Below are positions 17,328 to 25,704 of a DNA stretch of 64,000 bases, piece by piece. This DNA is from an uncultured Oscillospiraceae bacterium (GTDB lineage Bacteria; Bacillota; Clostridia; Oscillospirales; Acutalibacteraceae), in assembly GCA_958366985.1 (NCBI GenBank), contig CATXDC010000007.1, positions 85,879 through 149,878 of the forward strand, in the 5' to 3' direction. Made by a program: the position numbers and the translations under genes. Under the pieces are notes generated by a model. The model saw nothing but the letters and a program-made list of their open reading frames with translations, ran no database searches and was not told the origin of the DNA. Position 1 is the first letter of the stretch; each line of letters begins with the position of its first letter.

Positions 17328-17381
17328 CAGCGGCAAATTCTTCTTAATACAAAAAGAAGAAATTGCTGCTGTCTGCTTTTT
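17328..17381 (+). terminator. Terminator of the flavin-reductase-like gene
   Basis: An 18-bp imperfect stem (CAGCGGCAAATTCTTCTT against AAGAAGAAATTGCTGCTG) followed by TCTGCTTTTT. Confidence 0.75.
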
Positions 17382-17455
17382 ACGGCGAATTAAATTTACA
17401 ATTTCTGCCGATGTTTTATATAGGCTTTTAAACAGTCAGTTTATATCGATTTTCG

Positions 17456-17484
17456 TTGACCGGGTAAATAAAATTTGATAAAAT
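17456..17484 (+). promoter_or_regulatory. Promoter of rpe
   Basis: TTGACC, 17-base spacer, TAAAAT; 36 bases before the rpe start codon. Confidence 0.75.
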
Positions 17485-17520
17485 AATATTAGCTATTTTT
17501 GCATATATGGAGGCAATATT

Positions 17521-18189
17521 ATGGTTAAGATTTCACCCTCTATTCTCTCCTGCGACTACTCAAAAATGGGAGAAGAATTTGTTAATATGGAAAATTGCGG
17601 AGCCGACTGGCTTCACATCGACGTAATGGACGGGCATTTTGTGCCCAATATCACTTTAGGCGCACCTATTGTAAAGGCAATGCGTCCCGTTACTCATCTT
17701 GTCTTTGACGTTCATCTTATGATAAGCGATCCGGTAAAATACATCCCCGATTTTTTAAAGGCAGGGGCTGATATTATAACCTTTCATATTGAGTCTGATT
17801 CAGATCCGGCCGAGGCTATTGACCTTATAAAAAAAGCCGGAAAAACTCCGGCAATAGCTTTGAAGCCGGCAACTCCGGCTGAGGCTGTTTTCCCATACCT
17901 TAAGGATATCGGCATGGTGCTTATAATGACTGTTGAACCGGGATTCGGCGGTCAGAGTTTCATGGCGGACATGATGCCCAAGGTAGCCGAGGTCAAGGCA
18001 AAATGCCGTGAACTGGGACTTGACAATATGTATATACAGGTTGACGGCGGTATTTCCGAAAAGACAATAACCGCTGCCGCCGAAGCAGGTGCCAATGTAT
18101 TTGTCTCCGGCAGCGCAGTTTTCGGTGCGGAAAATCCGGCAACAGCTATCAGCAATATGAAAAAGCTTGCTGATAAAGCCTGCAAATAA
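17521..18189 (+). CDS. rpe: Ribulose-phosphate 3-epimerase
   Basis: A 222-residue TIM-barrel enzyme that interconverts ribulose 5-phosphate and xylulose 5-phosphate in the pentose-phosphate pathway. ISPSILSCDYSKMGEE, the metal-ligand block LHIDVMDGHFVPNITLG, FDVHLMI, VEPGFGGQSF and IQVDGGISEKT are all intact. The ATG follows TATGGAGGCAATATT. It is monocistronic with its own promoter and converges with the MecA-like gene only 5 bases away, with no separate terminator visible. Confidence 0.97.
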   Translation: MVKISPSILSCDYSKMGEEFVNMENCGADWLHIDVMDGHFVPNITLGAPIVKAMRPVTHLVFDVHLMISDPVKYIPDFLKAGADIITFHIESDSDPAEAIDLIKKAGKTPAIALKPATPAEAVFPYLKDIGMVLIMTVEPGFGGQSFMADMMPKVAEVKAKCRELGLDNMYIQVDGGISEKTITAAAEAGANVFVSGSAVFGAENPATAISNMKKLADKACK

Positions 18190-18194
18190 GATAT

Positions 18195-18767
18195 TTACGC
18201 CAGACGGGAAAGCTTTAAAAGGCAGTTTCTCTCACAAAGGCACTTCCACGCCTCTTTGGTTGAAGCTATAACGCTTTCCCCTTTTACTCTTTTTGCGAAC
18301 TCGCAGAGAAGACCTTTGGGATAATCGCCGCTGTTGAGAAACAAACGGTATCTTCCGTCCATGCCGTATAACACGCTTTCAGGGCAAAATTTTCCTGTCT
18401 GCATAAGGGCGGCTGCTGCCCTTGCGGCATTTTCAAGGTTTTCAAATTCCCATACGTTTATGATCTTTTCTTTCAGGTTCTTTTTTACAAGAAGCCTTTT
18501 GGGCATTATATCCGAATCCCCTGTAAGAACTGTAAAATTAAGTATACATCCGCCTTTGACTGATGGTGTCGCTTCAATGAGCATTCTTCCGGATGGATCT
18601 ATATCCCTCCCCAGCTCTATACGTGCCATATCAAGAAGAGTCCAGATAACTCTGCGGGTTTCTATGTTTGAGTAATCCATATCGTCAAAGGTTATATCGA
18701 GACCTTCAAGGTCCGACGGCGATAGCTCTATTGTTATATTTTTTATGTTGTCGCTGCTTATCTTCAT
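18195..18767 (-). CDS. MecA-like adaptor protein
   Basis: A 190-residue protein resembling MecA/YpbH, adaptors that feed substrates to the ClpCP protease. The N-terminal part ITIELSPSDLEGLDITFDDM and TRRVIWTLLDMARIELG matches the MecA substrate-binding domain; the C-terminal half (about 95-185) matches the ClpC-binding domain, including the ENLENAARAAAALM helix. The linker is short, as in YpbH-type members. ATG 18767 follows GAAAGAGGGGGCAGCT. It faces away from the rnf genes and shares an 82-base intergenic region with them. The fit is by pattern only. Confidence 0.65.
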   Translation of the reverse strand: MKISSDNIKNITIELSPSDLEGLDITFDDMDYSNIETRRVIWTLLDMARIELGRDIDPSGRMLIEATPSVKGGCILNFTVLTGDSDIMPKRLLVKKNLKEKIINVWEFENLENAARAAAALMQTGKFCPESVLYGMDGRYRLFLNSGDYPKGLLCEFAKRVKGESVIASTKEAWKCLCERNCLLKLSRLA

Positions 18768-18849
18768 AGCTGCCCCCTCTTTCACAAAGATTACACTACT
18801 ATCATAATATCCGGCGAAGTTGTCCGCAATGAATAAATAATGGTAAGGA

Positions 18850-19908
18850 ATGATACATTTGAAATTTTTCGGTAACGGCAGAACTGAACTCAGTCATAAC
18901 AGCATACGCAACTATATGGCTGATATGCTGATTATGTCAACCGCTCCGGCGGCTATATCAATATATTACTACGGCTGGAGGGCGGTGCTTATAATCGCTT
19001 TCTCGGCAATTACTGCGGTTGTATGCGAATATATTGCCTGTAAGGTAACTAAGAAGGAAAGTTCTCTTTCTGATTTTTCTGCACTTTTCACCGGAGTAAT
19101 TATTGCCCTGATGCTTCCGGCATCGGTTCCCCTTTGGATGCCCATTGTAGGCAGTGCTTTTGCAATACTTGTTGCAAAGCTTCCTTTTGGAAGCACTGCT
19201 AAAACACCTTTTGTGCCTGCTGCTGCCGGACTTGCTTTCCTTATAATCTGCTGGCCGGATGCCATGTTTAAATTCCCGGCTCCCGGTGCAGATGTTCTTG
19301 CAGCAAGTGATCCTATGTTTGTTGCAGAAACCTCCCTTGCCGGAATGCTTAAAACAGGAAACTCTCTCAGTCCCGACTGGTTTAACTACTTTGACGTTTT
19401 CGTAGGAATGATTCCCGGAGCAATCGGTACAACAAGCATGCTAGTTTGCGCCGCTCTTGCCCTTTACCTGTTTATAAGATATCCCGACCGCTGGATTTCC
19501 TCAGCAGGATTTGTAGCCGTGTGTGCATTCTGCGCAGTTGTATTTCCCAGAGTTATGTCAGGAAGAAAGATGTCCCTTGTCATGGAGCTTGCATCTGGTA
19601 TGCTTCTTTTCTGCGCTATTTTCCTTATAACCGATCCCGCTACCCAGCCCGCCACACTTATTTCAAAGCTCCTGTACGGAATGTCTGCCGGCGCTTTATG
19701 TATGCTTATAAGATACGTAGGACCCTATGAAGACGGTTCAGTCTTTGCAGTTCTCCTTATAAACGCCGTTTGGCCGATAGTTGATCCTTTCATTGAAAAG
19801 CACCTTACCTCTTCTGATAAAAATAAAAAGAAAAAAGAGAAACCGGAAAAATCTAAAAAACTGTTTCAAAAAAAGAAAAAGGAGGCTCAGATAAATGGCA
19901 CGGTTTAA
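18850..19908 (+). CDS. rnfD: RnfD-like membrane subunit
   Basis: A 352-residue polytopic protein (about 9-10 helices) of the RnfD/NqrB family, in which RnfD carries a covalent FMN and lines the ion path. Family features are SHNSIRNYMADML near the start, SDFSALFTGVIIALMLPAS, and GMIPGAIGTTSML near residue 187. A clear (S/T)-x-A-T flavinylation motif is not visible; the nearest candidate is Thr161 in AETSL. The tail (about 320-352) is very Lys-rich (KNKKKKEKPEKSKK). ATG 18850 abuts AAGGA with no spacing, so TTG 18859, nine bases after it, may be the true start. It overlaps rnfE by 14 bases. No rnfC precedes it. Confidence 0.85.
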   Translation: MIHLKFFGNGRTELSHNSIRNYMADMLIMSTAPAAISIYYYGWRAVLIIAFSAITAVVCEYIACKVTKKESSLSDFSALFTGVIIALMLPASVPLWMPIVGSAFAILVAKLPFGSTAKTPFVPAAAGLAFLIICWPDAMFKFPAPGADVLAASDPMFVAETSLAGMLKTGNSLSPDWFNYFDVFVGMIPGAIGTTSMLVCAALALYLFIRYPDRWISSAGFVAVCAFCAVVFPRVMSGRKMSLVMELASGMLLFCAIFLITDPATQPATLISKLLYGMSAGALCMLIRYVGPYEDGSVFAVLLINAVWPIVDPFIEKHLTSSDKNKKKKEKPEKSKKLFQKKKKEAQINGTV

Positions 19909-21658
19909 AAATCCATCAGAACCGGATACAAAAAGCATTTTTGAAAAAGGTATTCTGAGCCGTAATCCTGTTCTTGTTTACGCTATCGGAATCTGTCCCC
20001 TTATAGCAGTTGCCAAAAGCGCTGCAACCGCAGCTGTTCTAGCGGCACTTTCCGCTATTCTTCTTATATTCCTTGAAATATTTACCGCTCTTATCTTTAA
20101 GAAAATGCCTAAATGGCTGAGAGTCGGAGTTTATGCTGTAACAGGTGTATTGCTCATAATACCTTTTTATATGCTCATGAGTGCTTACATGCCGTCTATC
20201 GAAGTAAGCCTCGGAATTTACATTCCTCTTCTCGCTGTAAACTCCATTACCGTACAGAGATGTGAGGCTTTTGCCGTAAAGCACAGCGTTAAATCTGCAT
20301 TTTTAGATGCCCTTGCCAATTCAATTGGATACGCAATTCCACTTATTCTCACCGGTATAATAAGAGAGGCTCTCGGCTCCAGTAAGATTTTCGGTCATTA
20401 TATTGATGCTCTTCCCCATGCAAACGGATTTCTGATGCCGTTCTGCGGATTTATCATATTGGGCTTTGTTGCCGCATTTATTAATTACATGAGATCTACT
20501 TTCCGAATCGGCGACGAATTTGACACCAAAGACAGCGATTTCATAATAAACAAACAGAAAAACAAAGATTCCCTCAGCAATGATGAGGATTCACTGCAAA
20601 ATGAGATAGATGTTATTCCCGATAACATCCCGGAAGCTATAGAATCTAATTCAATCGCACAAACTCCGGCTGAAGATAATACAGCAGAAGATCCTACTGA
20701 TCCCTCTGCAAATTTTGAATCTTCAGTAAGCAGAATAATGCATAAATGGTCACCTGTTGGCAGCGCTGAAATTTCAGAAGAAATTTCTCCGACAGCAGAA
20801 ACAACTTCATTAGATGAAAATAAAAAAGAGACTGATGTGCTTTCCGAAGGCAATATCCATAACAAAACTGTTTCTGAAAAAGTCAGCACAGAAGAATCTG
20901 TTAATACAGCAGAAAGCGCTGCTCCTAAAAAGACAACACGCAAGAGAACAACCAAAAAAGCAACAGCTCCTGCTGATGTAAATACCGAGGCAGCTGTTTC
21001 TGCTGAGAGTTCAGAAAACAAAAATGCAGCCGCAGATACTGTTGCCGCTTCAACTGATACAGCAGAAAGCGCTGCTCCTAAAAAAACTACCCGCAAGAGA
21101 ACCACCAAAAAAGCAACAGCTCCTGCTGATACAGATACCAAGACAGCTGTTTCTGCTGAGAGTTCAGAAAACAAAAATACAGCCGCAGATACTGTTGCCG
21201 CTTCAACTGATACAGCAGAAAGCGCTGCTCCTAAAAAAACTACCCGTAAGAGAACTACTAAGAAAGCAGCAGCTTCTGCTGATGTAAATACAGAAATAGC
21301 TGCTTCAGTTGAAAGTTCAGAAAGTAACACTATTTCAACCGATACTGTGGAAAATTCCACTTCTAAAAAGACTACTCGTAAGCGTACTGCGAAAAAGGCA
21401 GCTGAATCCACGGTAAAAGATGAGCAGACAGATATTACAGCTCAAAATACCGCTAAAGAGGAAACTGAAGCTCCCGTAAAGAAAACTCCTCGAAAGAGAA
21501 CAGCTAAGAAAACCGAAGTTAAACCAGAAGAAGTTAAAACTGAAACATCAGAGCCTGCAGAAAATGCCGCTCCTAAAAAGACCACTCGCAGAAGGACAAC
21601 CACTAAAAACACCGAAGCATCGGCCGCTGCGAAAGAATCTGCGCCTAAGGAGGATTAA
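19895..21658 (+). CDS. rnfE: RnfE-like membrane subunit with a histone-H1-like repeat tail
   Basis: A 587-residue protein. Residues 1-205 are a six-helix RnfE subunit (NPVLVYAIGICPLIAVAKSA, PLLAVNSITVQRCEAFA, GIIREALGSS). RnfE is normally about 200-240 residues. Residues 206-340 are acidic and low-complexity, and 341-587 hold six basic blocks of the type KKTTRKRTTKK (near 345, 396, 447, 491, 529, 561), the first three in 51-residue repeats. Such blocks are typical of histone H1-like DNA-binding tails. Cys34 is in its usual place, but the second cluster cysteine expected at 116 is Ser, with Cys123 seven residues on. AAGGAGG lies before ATG 19895 inside rnfD. Confidence 0.88.
   Translation: MARFKNPSEPDTKSIFEKGILSRNPVLVYAIGICPLIAVAKSAATAAVLAALSAILLIFLEIFTALIFKKMPKWLRVGVYAVTGVLLIIPFYMLMSAYMPSIEVSLGIYIPLLAVNSITVQRCEAFAVKHSVKSAFLDALANSIGYAIPLILTGIIREALGSSKIFGHYIDALPHANGFLMPFCGFIILGFVAAFINYMRSTFRIGDEFDTKDSDFIINKQKNKDSLSNDEDSLQNEIDVIPDNIPEAIESNSIAQTPAEDNTAEDPTDPSANFESSVSRIMHKWSPVGSAEISEEISPTAETTSLDENKKETDVLSEGNIHNKTVSEKVSTEESVNTAESAAPKKTTRKRTTKKATAPADVNTEAAVSAESSENKNAAADTVAASTDTAESAAPKKTTRKRTTKKATAPADTDTKTAVSAESSENKNTAADTVAASTDTAESAAPKKTTRKRTTKKAAASADVNTEIAASVESSESNTISTDTVENSTSKKTTRKRTAKKAAESTVKDEQTDITAQNTAKEETEAPVKKTPRKRTAKKTEVKPEEVKTETSEPAENAAPKKTTRRRTTTKNTEASAAAKESAPKED
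20909..21290 (+). repeat. Tandem 153-bp coding repeat in the rnfE tail
   Basis: Two and a half nearly identical 153-bp units (51 codons) starting at about 20909, 21062 and 21215. They encode the AES-AAPKKTTRKRTTKK block plus an Ala/Thr/Ser-rich linker. The near identity at DNA level implies recent duplication or ongoing copy-number change. Confidence 0.85.
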
Positions 21659-21660
21659 TT

Positions 21661-22257
21661 ATGAATTTATTTGTTGATTTTATAATAACTGCTCTTTATG
21701 CCGCATTCTTTCAAAATACAGTCTTAAGCGGCGGATACGGCGTTGGTGAGGCAGTAAGAATAGGAAGCAAACCTAAACAAATCGGTGTTGTTTCACTGTT
21801 TGTAATGATTTTTTCAGTAACAGCTGCTGTATCTTGCCGTGCATTGGATTTAATTCCACAGGTTAATGCAATGGGATTTATTGAACATCTGCTTATTTTT
21901 ACAGGTGTTGAATTTGTTATTTATCTTTTGGTAATCCTTATAATGATCAAGGGATTTAAAGCCTCAAAGGGATTCTTAAAGCTTGTTGGTATTGCCGGTT
22001 TTAACACATTGGTTTTAGCAATTCCTCTGCTTAACCGCATGGGTTCTTCCGGCGGAATACTGGAAGCTTTAGGTATGGCAATAGGTGCAGCAATTGCATT
22101 TATAGTGGCAACTACTCTTATAAGTGTTGGAATCAAAAAGATTAAAACAAATCCCGAACTTCCCGAAAGTTTCAAATACACCCCTGCAGTATTTATATAT
22201 ATAGGACTTCTTGCACTTGCATTTATGGGATTTTCAGGACAGTCACTTTTCGTTTAA
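21661..22257 (+). CDS. rnfA: RnfA-like membrane subunit lacking the cluster cysteines
   Basis: A 198-residue six-helix protein of the RnfA/NqrE family. Length, the N-terminal FIITALYAAFFQNTVL and the terminal ALAFMGFSGQSLF fit RnfA. In canonical RnfA the first helix carries LGxCPF and helix 4 carries TNC, two cysteines that help hold a [2Fe-2S] cluster inside the membrane with RnfE. Here the first site reads YGVGEAV (Gly29) and the second FNTLVL (Thr116); the only cysteine is Cys59. It starts two bases after rnfE with AAGGAGGATTAATT. No rnfB follows. Confidence 0.82.
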   Translation: MNLFVDFIITALYAAFFQNTVLSGGYGVGEAVRIGSKPKQIGVVSLFVMIFSVTAAVSCRALDLIPQVNAMGFIEHLLIFTGVEFVIYLLVILIMIKGFKASKGFLKLVGIAGFNTLVLAIPLLNRMGSSGGILEALGMAIGAAIAFIVATTLISVGIKKIKTNPELPESFKYTPAVFIYIGLLALAFMGFSGQSLFV

Positions 22258-22274
22258 GAAAGGCATGAATTCTA

Positions 22275-23525
22275 ATGGCAAAAAAAGACAGACGCTTTAA
22301 CGCCTATAAAACCGACAGTTATTATGGCTTTTCAAAAGAATACCCTGAGGGAGGAAAAAGTCCCGACGAACGTTATAACAAAAGAGTAATCATAGGAAAA
22401 ATCTTTTCCGGAATAAAAATATTCTTAGCTTTTGCATTTTTATTTACCTTTGTTTACTTCGGTGTAACACTGATGCTCGATATCTCAGATCTGCCGATTG
22501 CAACGGAAGCTCCTTCGGAAAATGAAGGTATCGTTTCTCCGTCAGATGAAAGCACAACCGCAGCACCTGTATCTCAGCAGGACGCTGTTAAAGGCGTTTA
22601 TATTCAGCCCAATCAGTTTTCTACTCCAGAAGCAGCCAAACAGTTTGCTGAAAACGCCGTATCAAAAGGCATCAACAGTGTGGTTGTAGATTTAAAGAAG
22701 GATGACGGAACAATAGTTTATCCTACCGCTGTTGCAGCTGCTAATGAGATAAATGCCGCACAGAGCGCTAAGGATAATTTTTCCGAAATACTCACTGCTT
22801 TACGTGAGGGCGGATTAAAGGTTATCGGAGTAATAAACTGTTTTAATGATCCCCTTATGGCAAGTGAAAAATCAGAAATGGCTGTTCACTATAACAACAC
22901 CGATATGCTCTGGCTCGATAACAGCCGAGAAAAAGGCGGCAAGCCATGGCTTAACCCATACTCACAGGATGCATGCAATTATCTTACTGAGATTATAAAA
23001 GAAGCTGCATCCATGCCCGTTGACAGAATCATTCTTTCCGGCGTTCAGTTCCCGTCAGGATATTCCCTTGACCTTGCAACATATGAGGGTGAGGAAACAG
23101 GAGAAAGCAGAAACCAGACCCTTGTATCCTTTATTGAGCAGGCTGAAAACGCAGCTGGTGAGGGAAAAATCATAGTTTCCATGACAGGCGACGGAGCAAT
23201 TAACGGCAGCGCAGATCTCTATAACGGCAATCTTCTTGACAGCGGCATTGGGTATGCAGCTCCCGATATGCGTCTTTCTCAGATGAAAAACGTAAAGCTG
23301 GGAGATAAAACCTATGCTAATCCCTCCTCACAGGCAGATGAATTTATGCCCCTTGCAATAACCCAGCTTTCACAGCGTGCAAAAGTAGGAGGCAAAGAGG
23401 TTGCGCTTTATCCGATAATTGAAGCTGATTCCCTTGAAAGCGCTCAGAGCACAATAGAAATTCTTAAAAGCAATTCAATTGACGGATATATTTTATATAA
23501 CGCAAACGGAAATTACGGATTTTAA
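22275..23525 (+). CDS. Membrane-anchored putative glycoside hydrolase (DUF4015-like)
   Basis: A 416-residue protein with a cytoplasmic N-terminus rich in charged residues, one membrane anchor (about 41-68), a Ser/Thr/Pro-rich linker (75-95), and an extracellular TIM-barrel-like domain. GVYIQPNQFSTPEAA and SVVVDLKKDDGTIVYPT resemble the DUF4015 group of predicted glycosidases, and the strand VIGVINCFND plus DRIILSGVQFPSG fit barrel strands. Catalytic residues are not certain. It starts 17 bases after rnfA and is likely in the same transcript, so it may process cell-envelope polysaccharide near the Rnf-derived complex. Confidence 0.7.
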   Translation: MAKKDRRFNAYKTDSYYGFSKEYPEGGKSPDERYNKRVIIGKIFSGIKIFLAFAFLFTFVYFGVTLMLDISDLPIATEAPSENEGIVSPSDESTTAAPVSQQDAVKGVYIQPNQFSTPEAAKQFAENAVSKGINSVVVDLKKDDGTIVYPTAVAAANEINAAQSAKDNFSEILTALREGGLKVIGVINCFNDPLMASEKSEMAVHYNNTDMLWLDNSREKGGKPWLNPYSQDACNYLTEIIKEAASMPVDRIILSGVQFPSGYSLDLATYEGEETGESRNQTLVSFIEQAENAAGEGKIIVSMTGDGAINGSADLYNGNLLDSGIGYAAPDMRLSQMKNVKLGDKTYANPSSQADEFMPLAITQLSQRAKVGGKEVALYPIIEADSLESAQSTIEILKSNSIDGYILYNANGNYGF

Positions 23526-23540
23526 TCGGAGGCTTCAGAT

Positions 23541-24353
23541 ATGTACAAATGGGAAAGGATACCCCTTGAGGGAATCTTCAATACAAGAGATTTGGGCGGA
23601 ATGGAAACGGCAGATGGAAGAAAAATTAAGCCCTGCCGTCTTATAAGAAGCGGTGAGCTTTTCAATTTGACTGAAAACGATAGGCAAACCCTTACAGACC
23701 GCTATAAACTAAAAAAGGTTGTGGATTTCCGAACCGGCGCCGAGCGCAGTGAAAAGCCTGATCCCATACTGGATAATGTTCAGTACATATGGGCTCCCAT
23801 AATGAGCGAAGAAGCAATGGGCATTACTCACGATGAAGAAAGTGAACGTGATGTCATCGCAGAGCTGTTCAGTTATCTTCAGGAAAAACAGATAACTTTA
23901 GTTGATTATATGACCGGCATATATAAAATTCTTCTTTCAACAGATCAGGCACAGCGTGAATACTCACGCTTTTTCAGAGAACTGCTTTCCAATGAAAGCG
24001 GCTCCGTGCTGTGGCATTGCAGCGCCGGCAAGGACAGAGTGGGTGTTGGCACAGCTCTTCTGCTTACAGCTTTGGGAGTTCCCAGAGATGTTATTATTGA
24101 AGATTATCTTATGACCAATACCTTCACAAACTCCGAATATGAAAATGCTGTTAAATTTCTAAAATCGCAAAATGCCAACGAAGCTGTCATAAACGGTATC
24201 GAAGGTGTTTTCAAGGTAAGAGAAAGCTATATTATAGCTTCTTTAAAGTACATAGAAGAAAATTATGGCTCAGTAAATGAATATATAAATAAAGCCCTTG
24301 GCATAACATCCGATGATATTACAGATTTAAGAAATATGTATCTCGAAAATTAA
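23541..24353 (+). CDS. Tyrosine phosphatase (LipA/Y_phosphatase3 type)
   Basis: A 270-residue cytoplasmic phosphatase. The catalytic CX5R loop is HCSAGKDRVG with Cys160 and Arg166; the N-terminal IFNTRDLGGMETADGRKIK and RLIRSGELFNL are typical of the Listeria LipA-like family, which dephosphorylates phosphotyrosine and sometimes phosphoinositides. The Lys after the Gly in the P-loop supports lipid phosphatase ability. The ATG follows ATCGGAGGCTTCAGAT, 15 bases after the putative glycosidase, so it probably ends the rnf transcript, before a terminator at 24367. Confidence 0.88.
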   Translation: MYKWERIPLEGIFNTRDLGGMETADGRKIKPCRLIRSGELFNLTENDRQTLTDRYKLKKVVDFRTGAERSEKPDPILDNVQYIWAPIMSEEAMGITHDEESERDVIAELFSYLQEKQITLVDYMTGIYKILLSTDQAQREYSRFFRELLSNESGSVLWHCSAGKDRVGVGTALLLTALGVPRDVIIEDYLMTNTFTNSEYENAVKFLKSQNANEAVINGIEGVFKVRESYIIASLKYIEENYGSVNEYINKALGITSDDITDLRNMYLEN

Positions 24354-24366
24354 AGACATAAATTAT

Positions 24367-24418
24367 CCCCGTAACAGCCGCAGAATTTTGATTTTTTGCA
24401 GCTTTTGCGGGGTGTTTT
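24367..24418 (+). terminator. Terminator of the rnf-containing operon
   Basis: A 16-bp imperfect stem (CCCCGTAACAGCCGCA with TGCAGCTTTTGCGGGG) followed by TGTTTTC. Confidence 0.65.
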
Positions 24419-24486
24419 CACGAAAAGGCTTTTTATTTCTTATAACTCAAATAAAGCTTACCATTAATTTGAAGAGGGGAATTTTT

Positions 24487-25485
24487 ATGAAAGAATCGCT
24501 CCAAATTTTATGCAGCAGTCTTGTGGAAAACAGAAAAATCATCAAATCAGCTTTTCCGCTGGAAAACAGCTATATTTATCCTGTCTGTGCGGAAATATTC
24601 ACTGAAAAGCATCAAACCGCTCAGGAAGAAAGGCTGAGTGATTGCCGTAAGATTTTAAAAGAAAACACTGGAATCCTTTCAAATTTCCGTGGCATTACAA
24701 AACCGGTTATGATCTCCATGATGGCGGTTGAATCCAATCCCCAAGAGAAGCTTCGCCGCTCTCTTTCGGTTTATGCTCTTTTGAAAGAATATTTTTTCAC
24801 CTCACAGTATCTTCCCGTAGCATCTATGGCAATATCGAGCATGGCTCCCGAGAGCCGATATGAAGAGTTGTCCGCAAGAACGAGAAAAATTTATGAGGCG
24901 ATAAGATCAGAACATCCTTTTCTTACAAATTCTCAGGACTGTATTTATGCAGCGCTTCTGGCTTTATCACCGAGAACTGATGAGGAAATAATTGAAGAAA
25001 CAGAGAAATGCTATAATATTCTCAAAGGTGAATTTTTCTCCTCCAACGCTGTTCAGTCACTTAGTCACATCTTAGCTTTTCTTGACGGCACAGCGGAGGA
25101 AAAATGCAGCCGCACATTGGAGCTTTATAATAAACTTAAATTAAACGGTTGCAGATATGGCACAAACTTTGAGCTGCCAACCTTGGGAGTTGCCGCAATG
25201 CTTCCCGGTGAAATAAAGGATATCGCAAAAGATATTGCCGAAACAGATGAATATCTTGCACACCAAAAGGGTTTTGGATTTTTTAGCATAGGAAAAAAAC
25301 AGCGGCTCATGCACGCAGCAATGATTGTAAGTTCAGACCTTATAGAAAAGAACAATGTCGCTGCACGTTCATCAGTAATAAGCGGAATTGTAGCGCTGAT
25401 CGCCGCACAGCAGGCTGCTATATGCGCCGCTGTTGCAGCCTCTGCAGCCGCCGCAAGTGCATCAGCTGCATCATCAGGAAACTGA
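24487..25485 (+). CDS. DUF4003 family protein
   Basis: A 332-residue alpha-helical protein that fits the DUF4003 family of Firmicutes (function unknown). Characteristic blocks are CRKILKENTGILSNFRG, LKEYFFTSQYLPVASMAI, RKIYEAIRSEHPFLT and the near-terminal KGFGFFSIGKKQRLMHAAM. The C-terminal 35 residues are Ala-rich and hydrophobic (ALIAAQQAAICAAVAAS) and could insert in a membrane. ATG 24487 follows GAAGAGGGGAATTTTT; the frame is open to 24388 but that part overlaps a terminator. It stands alone between terminators. Confidence 0.75.
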   Translation: MKESLQILCSSLVENRKIIKSAFPLENSYIYPVCAEIFTEKHQTAQEERLSDCRKILKENTGILSNFRGITKPVMISMMAVESNPQEKLRRSLSVYALLKEYFFTSQYLPVASMAISSMAPESRYEELSARTRKIYEAIRSEHPFLTNSQDCIYAALLALSPRTDEEIIEETEKCYNILKGEFFSSNAVQSLSHILAFLDGTAEEKCSRTLELYNKLKLNGCRYGTNFELPTLGVAAMLPGEIKDIAKDIAETDEYLAHQKGFGFFSIGKKQRLMHAAMIVSSDLIEKNNVAARSSVISGIVALIAAQQAAICAAVAASAAAASASAASSGN

Positions 25486-25498
25486 GAAACTCCATACA

Positions 25499-25533
25499 TA
25501 AAAGCCTTTTGGAAACTCGAAAGGCTTTTTATT
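25499..25533 (+). terminator. Terminator of the DUF4003 gene
   Basis: AAAGCCTTT, 10-base loop, AAAGGCTTTTT. Confidence 0.8.
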
Positions 25534-25626
25534 ATGTCAGGAAAGATAGGTAAACACCCAATAGTACAATCCTGCAATTCCATATTAAAAGTTCGCTAAT
25601 TTATAAAGTTACTTCTCATATACACA

Positions 25627-25662
25627 AAAGCCAAAAGGCTTCGGAAAAATCCGGAGCCTTTT
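25627..25662 (-). terminator. Terminator of the membrane-protein cluster
   Basis: Minus strand: AAAAGGCTCCGGA, TTTT loop, TCCGAAGCCTTTT, then GGCTTTTG. Confidence 0.75.
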
Positions 25663-25704
25663 GATCTTGATAGCAGTCAAATAATACCCTTTTTATTTCT
25701 GATT

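Noticed and set aside
20485..21411. 308-codon open frame antisense to the rnfE tail, rich in Val/Ser/Ala
   Set aside because: It mirrors the repetitive Lys/Thr/Ala coding sequence on the other strand, has no ribosome site, and rnfE continues in frame from its membrane part through the whole region.
24388..24486. Upstream extension of the DUF4003 frame
   Set aside because: Runs through the terminator of the preceding operon; ATG 24487 has a good ribosome site.
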